This document shows positions 31,949-40,094 of a DNA stretch of 64,000 nt, piece by piece. Location: NCBI RefSeq assembly GCF_016862795.1, contig NZ_BONQ01000120.1, forward strand, positions 27,519 through 91,518, read 5' to 3'. Origin of the DNA: Dactylosporangium siamense. Its GTDB lineage: Bacteria; Actinomycetota; Actinomycetes; Mycobacteriales; Micromonosporaceae. The notes under the pieces were generated by a model. It saw only the letters and a program-made list of their open reading frames with translations. It did not search any database and was not told the origin of the DNA. The translations under genes were made by a program, and so were the position numbers. The stretch's first letter is position 1. The number at the start of each line of letters is the position of its first letter.

Positions 31949-32634
31949 GACGCCGGGTCCGGCGTGCCGTCCGGCGCGGGGAAAGGCACGGCGTCCGGCG
32001 CCGGAAGAGGCGCGGCGTCCGGCGCGGGGAGAGACGTGCCGTCCGGCGCGGGAAAAGGCGTGCCGTCCGGCGTGGGGAGAGGCGCGGCGTCCGGCGTGGG
32101 GAAAGCGTGGAACAGCACGGTGACGTGCCGGCGGCCGGGTGCGGGGTCGCGGTGCCAGCGGTTGAGGAAGGCGATGTACTCCTCGCCGAACCGGGCCAGC
32201 TCCTCCTCGGTGAGCGCGGTGCCGCCGAAGGAGTGCTGGGCGGCGACGGCGAACTCGCCGTACTCCTCCCGGTTGGCCAGGTAGGTGTGCAGGTCGCGCT
32301 CGGAGCGCTCCAGCCACTGCCGGCCGACCTCCATGGCGGCCGCCGCGACGTCGGCGTCCGCGGGCCGCCTGGGCAGCCGCATGTCCTGCGGGACGGACCG
32401 CCAGTATCGCCGGCGGCCGGCGGAGCGCCCGGTGTCCTCCTCGACGAAGCCGAACCTGGCCAGCTGGCGCAGGTGGTAGCTGGCCGCGCCGCGGTCCACG
32501 GCGAACTCGGTCGCCAGGTCGGCGGAGGTCGCCGCGCCGCGCTGCTGCAGGCGGGTCAGCATCTGCTGCCGCAGCGGATGCGCGAGCGCCTTGAGCGCCT
32601 CGATGTCGGTGAGGACGCGGGGATTCATGGACAT
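31945..32634 (-). CDS. ArsR family regulator with repeat-expanded C-terminus
   Basis: 229 residues. ALKALAHPLRQQMLTRLQQRGAATSADLATEFAVDRGAASYHLRQLARFGFVEED is the winged helix. The metal-binding Cys motifs of ArsR/SmtB are missing, so the ligand is not a classic metal. A helical domain follows. The last 50 residues are repeats of an 8-residue unit (LPTPDGTP, FPAPDGTS, LPAPDAAP and so on) encoded by a 24-bp minisatellite. ATG 32634 or 32628 are both possible. It likely represses itself and the coupled MFS gene. Confidence 0.82.
   Translation of the reverse strand: MSMNPRVLTDIEALKALAHPLRQQMLTRLQQRGAATSADLATEFAVDRGAASYHLRQLARFGFVEEDTGRSAGRRRYWRSVPQDMRLPRRPADADVAAAAMEVGRQWLERSERDLHTYLANREEYGEFAVAAQHSFGGTALTEEELARFGEEYIAFLNRWHRDPAPGRRHVTVLFHAFPTPDAAPLPTPDGTPFPAPDGTSLPAPDAAPLPAPDAVPFPAPDGTPDPAS
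31957..32112. repeat. 24-bp tandem repeat inside the arsR-type gene
   Basis: Six units start with GTCCGGCG at 31969, 31993, 32017, 32041, 32065 and 32089, exactly 24 bp apart, plus a half unit at 31957. Because 24 is a multiple of three, changes in copy number keep the reading frame. The repeats encode the Pro-Asp tail just before the stop that is coupled to the MFS start. Confidence 0.85.
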
Positions 32635-32697
32635 GATGAGAATATATCTATGCAAAGACTTCTTCTCAACCCCGTGCGGCGACCCCCCGGCCGAACG

Positions 32698-33756
32698 TCA
32701 GGCGATGCCGGCCGCCTTGCACGCCTCGGCGTAGGCGCCGGCGCACAACGCGCTCGGGGTCACGAAGCCGTCCTTCACCACCGTCGAGGCGATCGTGTCC
32801 CTGGTGACGGTCACGGGGTCCAGCAGGATCGACGGGACCTGCCCCGCGCCGTTGTCGACCGTCGCGGGCGCCGCCGGCCGCCTGCCGCGCACCAGGTCGT
32901 TGGCGAGGGCCGCGGCGGTCTCCGCCTCGGTGCGGATCGCCTTGTAGACCGTCATGTACTGGTCGCCGACGAGGATCCGCTGCAGCGCCGCGGTCTCCGC
33001 GTCCTGGCCGGTGACCGGCACCTGCGGCATCCCGGCGGCCTTCATCGCGGCGATCGCGGCGCCGGCCGTGCCGTCGTTCGCGGCGTACACCCCGACGATC
33101 GTGCGGCCCCGCAGGGTCGGCAGGACCCGGGCGGTCCAGGCCTTCGCGTTGTCGGGGTTCCACTCGGCGGTGTCGGACTCCGCCGCGACCCGGACCTTGC
33201 CGTCCAGGCCGGCGTGCGCACCCTGCTTGAACAGCGTCGCGTTGTTGTCGGTCGGCGAGCCGTTGATCCACAGGATCTCCCCCGCGGACGCCTTGGCGCC
33301 GAGCGCCTGCAGCAGCGCCGCCGCCTGCAGCGACCCGACCTTCGCGTTGTCGAAGGAGATGTAGTAGTCGACGGCGGTCTTGAGCACGAGCCGGTCGTAG
33401 GAGATCACCGGCACGTTCGCGGACCTGGCGAGCGCGACGATCTCCCCGGCGGCGATGCTGTCGACCGGGGTCAGCACGAGGACCTTCGCACCCTTGGCGA
33501 GGGCGTCCTTCGCCTGCTGCAGCTGGGTGTCGGCGCGCTGCTCGGCGTTGCTGTAGTCGACCACGCAACCCGGGCACAGCTCGGACAGCTTCTGCGCGAA
33601 GTACGGCTGGTCCCCCGCCTCGTACCGGCTGGCCTTGCGCTCCGGCAGCAGCAACGCGACGGTGGCGGACGGCCCGCCGCCGGAGCCCGTCTCCAGAGCC
33701 TGGGTGCAGCCGGCCAGCGCGGACACGGCCAGCAACAGCACGGCGAGGCGTTTCAT
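32698..33756 (-). CDS. sugar-binding lipoprotein (XylF/ribose-binding type), orphan
   Basis: 352 residues. The lipobox signal (KRLAVLLLAVSALAGC) puts Cys near residue 17. The fold is the periplasmic-binding-protein type I of sugar importers: SNAEQRADTQLQQAKDALAKGAKVLVLTPVDS, VPVISYDRLVLKTAVDYYISFDNAKVGSLQA and YAANDGTAGAAIAAMKAAGMPQVPVTGQDAE follow D-xylose-binding XylF. No permease or ATPase gene is nearby. It starts 22 bp after the chemoreceptor gene on the same strand, so it probably presents a sugar to that receptor. Confidence 0.85.
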   Translation of the reverse strand: MKRLAVLLLAVSALAGCTQALETGSGGGPSATVALLLPERKASRYEAGDQPYFAQKLSELCPGCVVDYSNAEQRADTQLQQAKDALAKGAKVLVLTPVDSIAAGEIVALARSANVPVISYDRLVLKTAVDYYISFDNAKVGSLQAAALLQALGAKASAGEILWINGSPTDNNATLFKQGAHAGLDGKVRVAAESDTAEWNPDNAKAWTARVLPTLRGRTIVGVYAANDGTAGAAIAAMKAAGMPQVPVTGQDAETAALQRILVGDQYMTVYKAIRTEAETAAALANDLVRGRRPAAPATVDNGAGQVPSILLDPVTVTRDTIASTVVKDGFVTPSALCAGAYAEACKAAGIA

Positions 33757-33777
33757 CACAAGGACCCCTAGCAGCGA

Positions 33778-35448
33778 TCAGTACGTGAAGCGGGACACCA
33801 GGCCGCGCATGTCGGACGCCATCCGGGCGAGCTGGTCGACGGCCTCGCCGGTGCTCGACACGCCCTCGTTGGTCGACTTGGTGGCGTCGGCGACCCCGGC
33901 GATGTTGGTGGCGATGTCGACCGACCCGCCGGCCGCCTCGTCGACGCTGTGGCCCATCGTGCGGGCGGTGACCGCCTGCTCCTCGACCGCGGCGGCGATC
34001 GAGTGCTGGTATTCGCTCATCTGGGCGATGACCTCACCGATCTGCCCGATCGCGTTGATCGCGTCCTCGGTGTCGAGCTGGATCGCCTGGACCCGTTTGC
34101 CGATGTCGTCGGTGGCCCGGGCGGTCTCCCGGGCTAGGTCCTTGACCTCCTGGGCGACGACGGCGAAGCCCTTGCCGAAGTCGCCGGCCCGGGCCGCCTC
34201 GATGGTGGCGTTGAGGGCCAGGAGGTTCGTCTGCCCCGCGATCGAGGTGATCACCTTGATGACCTCGCCGATCTCGCCGGAGGACGCGCCGAGCTTGCCG
34301 ATGGTCTGGTTGGTGGTGGCCGCGATCGACACCGCCGTCGCGGTGACGGTGGCGGCGTGCGCGGTGCTGCGCGAGATCTCCTCGATCGCGCCGCCCATCT
34401 CCATGGCGCCGTTGGCGACCGCGGCGACGTGCTCGCTGACCTCGTTGGCGGCGCGGGCAACCAGTTCGGCGCGGGAGTTGGCGTCGGTGGCGCTGGTGTC
34501 GATCTGCCGGCTGATCGCGGCGAGCTCCTCCGCCGCCGCGGACAGCGTCGCGGAGTTGTCGCCGAGGCTGCGGACCGCCTCGCGGGTGCTGGCCGTCGCC
34601 GCGTTCAACGCGCGTGCCATCTGGCCGACCTCGTCGCGCTGGGGGATGTCCGCCGACGCGGTCAGGTCACCGGCGGCGACCGCGGTGAGCACGCCGTGCA
34701 CGCGGCGGATCGGGCGGACGATGAGCCCGGTGAGGTACCGGCTGAGCAGCAGCGCGGCGGCGAGCCCGACGAGCAGCGCGACGACCATCGCGACCCGGGC
34801 CCGGCCGTAGGCGTCGGACGCGGCGTCGGCACCGGCCCGGCCGCTGGTCTGCTCGTAGGCGAGCAGGTCGGTGAGGGCGCTCATCGCGTTGGCGGTGACG
34901 GTCGCGCCGTCGCCGAGATACGCGGCCTGGAACCCGGGGATGTCGCCGGCGGCGACGAGGGGCAGCAGCCGGTGGTCGCGGATGTTGCGGAACGCGCCCC
35001 ACCAGATGGTGAAGCGGGCCAGCAGCTGCCGTTGCTTCGTCGCGGTCACGTCCCGGCCGTAGGCGGCGAGCTCCCGGTCGACGGCCGCGTCGCCGGCGGC
35101 GATGCCGTCCTGGAACGCCTTGCTGGCGACCGGGCCGTTGGACAGCGCGAGGTTGGCGACGTCGGCCTGGACCTTCATCGCCGACTGGTTCATCGCCGCC
35201 AGGTGCGAGGACGGCACGAGGTTGCCGTGGTACAGGTCGGCGGCCTTGGCGTTGACCGCGCCGAGGCTGCTCACCCCGACGCCGAGGACCACGGCGCCCA
35301 CCGCGCAGCACACCAGGACCAGCAGCACCAGTTTGCGGGCGACCGGCTGGTCGGCCAGCCACCGGCGCCTCGACCGCTGCGACTCTGCACGCTCCACGAA
35401 CCCGCCGATCGGCCCCGAAAGGTCCGACCTGAGCGATTCGCGCCACAA
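33778..35448 (-). CDS. methyl-accepting chemotaxis protein
   Basis: 556 residues. A membrane helix (about 39-60: [25 protein letters not shown]) and an extracytoplasmic four-helix-bundle sensor (about 65-210) are followed by a second helix and a HAMP domain ([41 protein letters not shown]). The signalling domain has the conserved hairpin tip [46 protein letters not shown] 35448 is the longest start and GTG 35397 a plausible alternative. It is cotranscribed with the sugar-binding lipoprotein. No flagellar or che genes are in the window. Confidence 0.9.
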   Translation of the reverse strand: MWRESLRSDLSGPIGGFVERAESQRSRRRWLADQPVARKLVLLVLVCCAVGAVVLGVGVSSLGAVNAKAADLYHGNLVPSSHLAAMNQSAMKVQADVANLALSNGPVASKAFQDGIAAGDAAVDRELAAYGRDVTATKQRQLLARFTIWWGAFRNIRDHRLLPLVAAGDIPGFQAAYLGDGATVTANAMSALTDLLAYEQTSGRAGADAASDAYGRARVAMVVALLVGLAAALLLSRYLTGLIVRPIRRVHGVLTAVAAGDLTASADIPQRDEVGQMARALNAATASTREAVRSLGDNSATLSAAAEELAAISRQIDTSATDANSRAELVARAANEVSEHVAAVANGAMEMGGAIEEISRSTAHAATVTATAVSIAATTNQTIGKLGASSGEIGEVIKVITSIAGQTNLLALNATIEAARAGDFGKGFAVVAQEVKDLARETARATDDIGKRVQAIQLDTEDAINAIGQIGEVIAQMSEYQHSIAAAVEEQAVTARTMGHSVDEAAGGSVDIATNIAGVADATKSTNEGVSSTGEAVDQLARMASDMRGLVSRFTY

Positions 35449-35484
35449 CGCTCGACGCGGCAGAGCGGTCCGGGCCGCAACCGG

Positions 35485-36156
35485 TCACAACGCCCGGCGC
35501 AGCCACTCCTCGACCCCGGCGACGTGGATCGTGGCCCAGGACCGGGCGAGGTCCGGCTGCCGGGCGGTGATGGCGTCGACGATCGCCTGGTGCTGCTCGC
35601 GGGTCCGTTCGGCGGCGCCCTCCTGGGTGAGGCCGCGCCAGATCCGGGCCCGGGTCGTCGGGCCGGACAGCCCGTCGATGAGCGAGCACAGCACGGCGTT
35701 GCCGGAGCCGGCCGCGATCTGCCGGTGGAACTCGAGGTCGTTGGCGACGAGCGCCTCGATCGTCGGGTTGTCACCGAGCTGGTCGAGGACCGCCTGGAGC
35801 TTCGCGATGTCCTCGACCGGCATCCGCTCGGTGGCCAGGGCGGTCGCGGACGGCTCCAGGATCCGTCGGACCTCGAGGAACTGCAGGACGGTGTCGTCGC
35901 GGTGGAAGTCCACGACGAAGCTGAGCGCGTCGAGCAGCAGGTCCGGTGCGAGGCTGGTGACGTAGGTGCCGTCGCCCTGGCGGACGTCGAGGACCCGGAT
36001 CATCGACAGCGCCTTGACCGCCTCGCGCAGGGAGTTGCGGGACAGGCCGAGCCGCTCGGCCAGGTCCGCTTCCTTCGGCAGCCGGTCACCGGGGCCGAGC
36101 TCACCCGAGGTGATCATGCCCTTGATCTTGTCGATTGCCTCGTCGGTCAGTGCCAT
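35485..36156 (-). CDS. GntR family (FadR subfamily) regulator
   Basis: 223 residues. Winged helix: IKGMITSGELGPGDRLPKEADLAERLGLSRNSLREAVKALSMIRVLDVRQGDGTYV. The FCD ligand domain follows (FLEVRRILEPSATALATERM, NDLEFHRQIAAGSGNAVLCSLIDGLS, EQHQAIVDAITARQPDLARSWATIHVAGVEEWL) with the metal-binding Asp/His residues. ATG 36156 follows GAGG. It ends the fucose-type sugar operon (seven bases after the amidohydrolase gene) and probably represses it when no substrate is present. Confidence 0.9.
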   Translation of the reverse strand: MALTDEAIDKIKGMITSGELGPGDRLPKEADLAERLGLSRNSLREAVKALSMIRVLDVRQGDGTYVTSLAPDLLLDALSFVVDFHRDDTVLQFLEVRRILEPSATALATERMPVEDIAKLQAVLDQLGDNPTIEALVANDLEFHRQIAAGSGNAVLCSLIDGLSGPTTRARIWRGLTQEGAAERTREQHQAIVDAITARQPDLARSWATIHVAGVEEWLRRAL

Positions 36157-36163
36157 GGGTGCC

Positions 36164-37033
36164 TCACGCATTCCTCAGGAGCGACGATACGCCCGCCCCG
36201 CCCGGGTCGAGCTGGTAGCACGCGACGGCGGTGCCGCCGAAGATCGCGGCGCGACCGGCGTCGTCGATGTCGCACAGTAGGTCACGCATGGTGTCCAGGA
36301 CGCCCTGATACGAGGCGGCGAGCAGGCAGACCGGCCAGTCCGAGCCGAACATGAGCCGTTCGGCGCCGAACAGGTCGAGCGCGGCCAGCACGAAGGGGCG
36401 CAGGTCCGCCGCCGTCCACATGCGCCAGTCGGCCTCGGTGACGAGCCCGGACAGCTTCGCCGACACGTTCGGGCACGCCGCGAGCCGGGCCAGGTCGTCC
36501 CGCCAGGGCTGCGACCGGCCGGACGCGACCGGAGGTTTGCCGAGGTGGTCGAGCACGAACCGGACGGAGGGCAGGTCGGCGGCGAGGCGGGCACACTCAG
36601 CGAGCTGGTCCGCACGCACGACCAGGTCGAACGCGAGCCCGGCGGCGCCGACCGCGAGCAGCCCGGCGCGGACGTCGGCGCGGTCCAGGTATCCGGCCGG
36701 CTCGGCCTGGACCTGCGCCCGCACCCCGACCAGATACTGCGACCCCGGCAGCCGCCGGTATCGCTCCAGGGGCAGGTCGGTCGGGTCCGCCCAGGCCACC
36801 ACGCCGGCGATCTGCGGCACCTCGGCCGCGAAGCGCAACAGGTCCGCCGCCTCGGCCTCGTCGCAACGGCCGCCCTCGACGAGCACGGTGTGCGACACCC
36901 CCGCCGCCGCCAGCTCGGCCGCCAGGTCGTCCGGAGTGAACGTGCGGCGGATCGGGGCGAGGGCGGGTTCGTCGAGCCAGTCATACCCGGCGCCGAGCTG
37001 CCACAGGTGGTGGTGCGCGTCGACCACCGTCAC
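36164..37033 (-). CDS. amidohydrolase family protein, L-fuconolactonase-like
   Basis: 289 residues. VVDAHHHLWQLGAGYDWLDEPALAPIRRTFTPDDL opens the TIM barrel with the HxH metal ligands. VRFVLDHLGKPPV, and MFGSDWPVCLLAASYQGVLD with its catalytic Asp, are typical of the COG3618 lactonase group. It should open the sugar lactone made by the upstream dehydrogenase. GTG 37033 overlaps the stop of the aldo/keto reductase gene (GTGA). Confidence 0.85.
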   Translation of the reverse strand: MTVVDAHHHLWQLGAGYDWLDEPALAPIRRTFTPDDLAAELAAAGVSHTVLVEGGRCDEAEAADLLRFAAEVPQIAGVVAWADPTDLPLERYRRLPGSQYLVGVRAQVQAEPAGYLDRADVRAGLLAVGAAGLAFDLVVRADQLAECARLAADLPSVRFVLDHLGKPPVASGRSQPWRDDLARLAACPNVSAKLSGLVTEADWRMWTAADLRPFVLAALDLFGAERLMFGSDWPVCLLAASYQGVLDTMRDLLCDIDDAGRAAIFGGTAVACYQLDPGGAGVSSLLRNA

Positions 37034-37956
37034 AGCAGGCCGGCTTCCCGCAGCGCCGGCCACAGCGAACCGGGCGGCGGTGCGATCGCGAGGGCCGCGT
37101 TGCGGCGCACCTGCTCCGGCGAGTCGGCGCCGACGACGACCGCGGTGACCGCCGGGTGGCCGGCCGCGAACGCGAGCGCCGCCGCCGGCAGCGTCGTGCC
37201 GTGCCGGTCGCACACGCCGGCGATCGCGCGGGCCTTCGCGACCAGGGCGGCGGGCGCGGCGCCGTACTCGTAGGGCAGGTCGGCACCGGGGTCGTCGACG
37301 GCGAGCAGACCGCTGTTGAACACGCCGACGTTGACCACCTCGACGCCGGCCGCCGCGCACGTGGGCAGCAGCGTGTCGAGCGCCGGCTGTTCGAGCAGGG
37401 TGAACCGGCCCGCGACCATCACCACGTCGGGCGTGCACTCGGTGACCAGGCGGGTCAGGATCGCGGCGTCCTTCGACCCCGCGCCGATCGCGCCGACCAG
37501 CCCCTCCTCGCGCAGCTCCGCCAGGGCCGGGAACCCGGTGCGCAGCGCCACCTCGGCATGCTCCTCGGGGTCGTGCAGCAGCGCCACGTCGACCCGGTCG
37601 AGGCCCAGCCGCGCCAGGCTCGCCTCCAGGGAGCGGCGGATGCCGTCGCGGCTGAAGTCCCAGACCCGCCGGTGGGTGGCCGGCACCACGAACCCCTCGG
37701 TGTCCATGCCGCCGGCATAGGACGGGTCGCCGACCAGGAGCCTGCCGACCTTGGTGCTGATGGTGTACTGGTCGCGCCGGCGCTCCCGCAGCGCTTCGCC
37801 GAGTCGCCGCTCCGAGAGCCCGAGCCCGTAGTGCGGCGCGGTGTCGAAATACCGCACGCCGGCGTCCCACGCGGCGTCGACGGTCGCGCGGGCCCGGTCG
37901 TCGTCGATCTCGTGATACAGGTTGCCCAACTGCGCGCAGCCCAGCCCGAGCCTCAT
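37030..37956 (-). CDS. aldo/keto reductase, L-fucose dehydrogenase-like
   Basis: 308 residues. LGLGCAQLGNLYHEIDDDRARATVDAAWDAGVRYFDTAPHYGLGLSERRLGEAL contains the catalytic Asp and Tyr. STKVGRLL gives the Lys and VDVALLHDPE the His. The D-threo-aldose 1-dehydrogenase/L-fucose dehydrogenase branch has the same long GFVVPATHRRVWDFSRDGIRRSLEASLARLGLDRVD insert. It would oxidise the sugar at C1 to the lactone. It overlaps both neighbours by four bases. Confidence 0.86.
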   Translation of the reverse strand: MRLGLGCAQLGNLYHEIDDDRARATVDAAWDAGVRYFDTAPHYGLGLSERRLGEALRERRRDQYTISTKVGRLLVGDPSYAGGMDTEGFVVPATHRRVWDFSRDGIRRSLEASLARLGLDRVDVALLHDPEEHAEVALRTGFPALAELREEGLVGAIGAGSKDAAILTRLVTECTPDVVMVAGRFTLLEQPALDTLLPTCAAAGVEVVNVGVFNSGLLAVDDPGADLPYEYGAAPAALVAKARAIAGVCDRHGTTLPAAALAFAAGHPAVTAVVVGADSPEQVRRNAALAIAPPPGSLWPALREAGLL

Positions 37957-38708
37957 TTCGGCGGCCTGACCCGCAGCCCGTGCATGCCGCCGTCGACGGC
38001 CAGGACGGTCCCGGTCGTCGCGCCGGCGAGGGGGCTGGCGAGGTACGCGATGGCGGCCGCCACCTCCTCGGCGCTGACCAGGCGGCCGGTCGGCTGCCTC
38101 GCCTTGAGCGCGGCGAGCTCCGCGTCCGGGTCCGCCGCCTGGGCGAGCAGCCGGCGCACCCACGGCGTGTCGACGGTGCCGGGGTTGACGCAGCAGACCC
38201 GGATGCCCTCCCGCACGTGGTCGGCGGCCATCGCGGCGGTCAGCGCCTGCACGGCGCCCTTGCTGGCGCTGTACAGCGCCCGGTCGGGCAGCCCGGCGTG
38301 GGCGGCGATGGAGCAGGTGTTGACGATCGCGGCGTGCGCGGAGCGGCGCAGGTGCGGCAGCGCGGCCCGGCTCACCCGGACCAGCCCGACGACGTTGACG
38401 TCCAGCACGCGGTGCCACTCGTCGTCGGGGTTGGTCTCCACGGTGCCGATGGCGCCGATGCCCGCGTTGTTGACCAGGATGTCCAGCCCGCCGAGGTGTT
38501 CGACGGCGGCCTCGATCCCGGCCCGCACGGTGCCGTCGTCGGACACGTCGGCGGCGATCCCGTGCAGCGGCTCGGGCAGCCCGTCGGGGCGCAGGTCCAG
38601 GCATGCGACGCGGGCGCCCCGGGCGGCCAGGTGCAGGGCCGTGGCCAGACCGATCCCCGAGGCACCGCCGGTGACGACGGCGGCGAGGCCGTCGAATTCT
38701 CCTTGCAC
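37953..38708 (-). CDS. SDR family oxidoreductase
   Basis: 251 residues, classical SDR. Gly motif TGGASGIGLATALHLAARGARVACLDL; LVNNAGIGAIG; catalytic Ser in NTCSIAAHAG; YSASKGAVQALT with Tyr and Lys; PGTVDTPW; and the C-terminal LAVDGGMHG. In fucose-type pathways such an SDR acts on 2-keto-3-deoxy-fuconate or as a sugar dehydrogenase. GTG 38708 follows GGGGGAG. First gene of the operon, with a GntR-like site just upstream. Confidence 0.85.
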   Translation of the reverse strand: MQGEFDGLAAVVTGGASGIGLATALHLAARGARVACLDLRPDGLPEPLHGIAADVSDDGTVRAGIEAAVEHLGGLDILVNNAGIGAIGTVETNPDDEWHRVLDVNVVGLVRVSRAALPHLRRSAHAAIVNTCSIAAHAGLPDRALYSASKGAVQALTAAMAADHVREGIRVCCVNPGTVDTPWVRRLLAQAADPDAELAALKARQPTGRLVSAEEVAAAIAYLASPLAGATTGTVLAVDGGMHGLRVRPPK

Positions 38709-38734
38709 AACTCCCCCAATACATCGGAGGTCTG

Positions 38735-38744
38735 TTGTCTACCA
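38735..38744. promoter_or_regulatory. GntR/FadR-type operator upstream of the sugar operon
   Basis: TTGTCTACCA fits the short FadR-subfamily pattern built on GT-N-TAC half-sites, and lies 27 bp upstream of the first gene. The GntR regulator ends the same operon, so self-contained control is likely. A single short match is modest evidence. Confidence 0.4.
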
Positions 38745-38803
38745 GTCCTCACCTACGAAACACAAGCGCCGAAGGTCCAACATTCATCCGACCACTTCCC
38801 TCC

Positions 38804-38857
38804 CGCGATCCGGAAGACCTTGTGCACTCAGGGGTGCACAGGGTCGTCCGGATCATG
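38804..38857. repeat. 54-bp dispersed palindrome, copy B
   Basis: The outer arms CGCGATCCGGAAGACC and GGTCGTCCGGATCATG pair with a few mismatches. The inner arms TGTGCAC and GTGCACA pair perfectly around TCAGGG. It has the same 54-bp length as copies A, C and D. It supplies the TGA stop of the ECF42 sigma gene (38853-38855 read leftward) and stands between that gene's end and the start of the SDR operon. Confidence 0.85.
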
Positions 38858-40085
38858 GCGCGCCCTGTTCCGCCCGGGCGCGGAACAGGGCGCGCTCGCG
38901 CTCGTTGCCGGTCAGCGCCGCGGCCCGGGCGAACTCGGCCCGGGCCTCGTCCCGCCGGCCGAGCCGGTCGAGCAGGTCACCGCGGGCCGCCGGCAGATAC
39001 GGGTAGGACGGCAGGGCACCGGTGGCGGTGAGCTCGTCGAGCAGTTCCAGGCCCGCCGCCGGTCCGGACGCCATCCCGACCGCGACGGCCAGGTTCAGCC
39101 GCACCACCGCCGACGGCGCGACGTGTGCCAGCAGCTGGTACAGGGCGACGATCCGGGCCCAGTCGGTGTCGCCGGGGCGCAGCGCCCGGGCGTGGCAGGC
39201 GGCGATGGCGGCCTGCAGCCCGTAGGGCCCGAGCGTGCCGAGGGTCTCCGCCGCGGCCAGGGCGGCCAGGCCACGGCGGATCAGCAGCCGGTCCCACAGC
39301 CGCCGGTCCTGGTCCATGAGCAGCACCGGCGCGCCGTCCGGGGCGGTCCGGGCCCGGATCCGGGCGGCCTGCAGCTCCATCAGCGCGCACAGCCCGTGCA
39401 CCTCCGGCTCCGAAGGAAGCAGTCCGGCCAGGACCCGGCCGAGGCGGATCGCTTCCTCGCAGAGTTGCGGGCGGGCCCAGTCGTCGCCGGCGGCGGCCGA
39501 GTAGCCCTCGTTGAAGATCAGGTACACGACGCCGAGCACGGCCGACAGGCGCACCGGCAGCTGCGCCGGTGGTGGCAGCTCGAACTGGACCTGGTCCACC
39601 GCGAGGGTGCGCTTGGCCCGCAGGATGCGCTGCGACACCGTCGCCTCCGTGGTCAGGAACGCTCGGGCGATGGCGCCGGTGCCGAGGCCGCCCAGGGTCC
39701 GCAGGACCAGCGCCACCTGGGACTCGGTGCTCAGCGCCGGATGGCAGGCGGTGAAGATCAGGCGCAGCAGGTCGTCCTGGATGTGGTCGTCGAGGTCGGG
39801 CTCCTCGTCCACGACCGGGTTGGCGGCGCCGAGGACGGCCAGCTTGCGGTCGTAGTTGGCGCGGCGGCGCAGCGCGTCGACGGCCCGGTGCTTCGCGGTC
39901 GCCATCAGCCACGGGCCGGGGTCGTCGGGGACCCCCTTGACCGGCCACTGCTCGAGGGCGATCACCAGGGCGTCCTGGGCCAGCTCCTCGGCGAGGCCGA
40001 CGTCGCGCACGATCCTGGCCAGCCCGGCGACCAACCGGGCCGACTCGATCCGGAAGACCGCCTCGACCGTGTCGCGAACGTCCAC
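38853..40085 (-). CDS. ECF42-type RNA polymerase sigma factor with C-terminal helical domain
   Basis: 410 residues, far longer than a plain ECF factor. Regions 2 and 4 are at the N-terminus (FRIESARLVAGLARIVRDVGLAEELAQDALVIALEQWP, then ALVLRTLGGLGTGAIARAFLTTEATVSQRILRAKRTL). The long remainder (YLIFNEGYSAAAGDDWARPQLCEEAIRLGRVLAGLLPSEPEVHGLCALMELQAARIRAR) is the DUF6596/TPR-like extension that defines ECF42. Such factors lack a classic anti-sigma partner and usually sit near a DGPF/YCII gene, which is absent here. GTG start; its stop lies in palindrome B. Confidence 0.88.
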   Translation of the reverse strand: MDVRDTVEAVFRIESARLVAGLARIVRDVGLAEELAQDALVIALEQWPVKGVPDDPGPWLMATAKHRAVDALRRRANYDRKLAVLGAANPVVDEEPDLDDHIQDDLLRLIFTACHPALSTESQVALVLRTLGGLGTGAIARAFLTTEATVSQRILRAKRTLAVDQVQFELPPPAQLPVRLSAVLGVVYLIFNEGYSAAAGDDWARPQLCEEAIRLGRVLAGLLPSEPEVHGLCALMELQAARIRARTAPDGAPVLLMDQDRRLWDRLLIRRGLAALAAAETLGTLGPYGLQAAIAACHARALRPGDTDWARIVALYQLLAHVAPSAVVRLNLAVAVGMASGPAAGLELLDELTATGALPSYPYLPAARGDLLDRLGRRDEARAEFARAAALTGNERERALFRARAEQGAP

Positions 40086-40094
40086 AACCGGTGA

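Noticed and set aside
31957..32112. CRISPR or integron repeat
   Set aside because: Units are directly adjacent at 24 bp and encode a protein tail; there are no spacers and no integrase.
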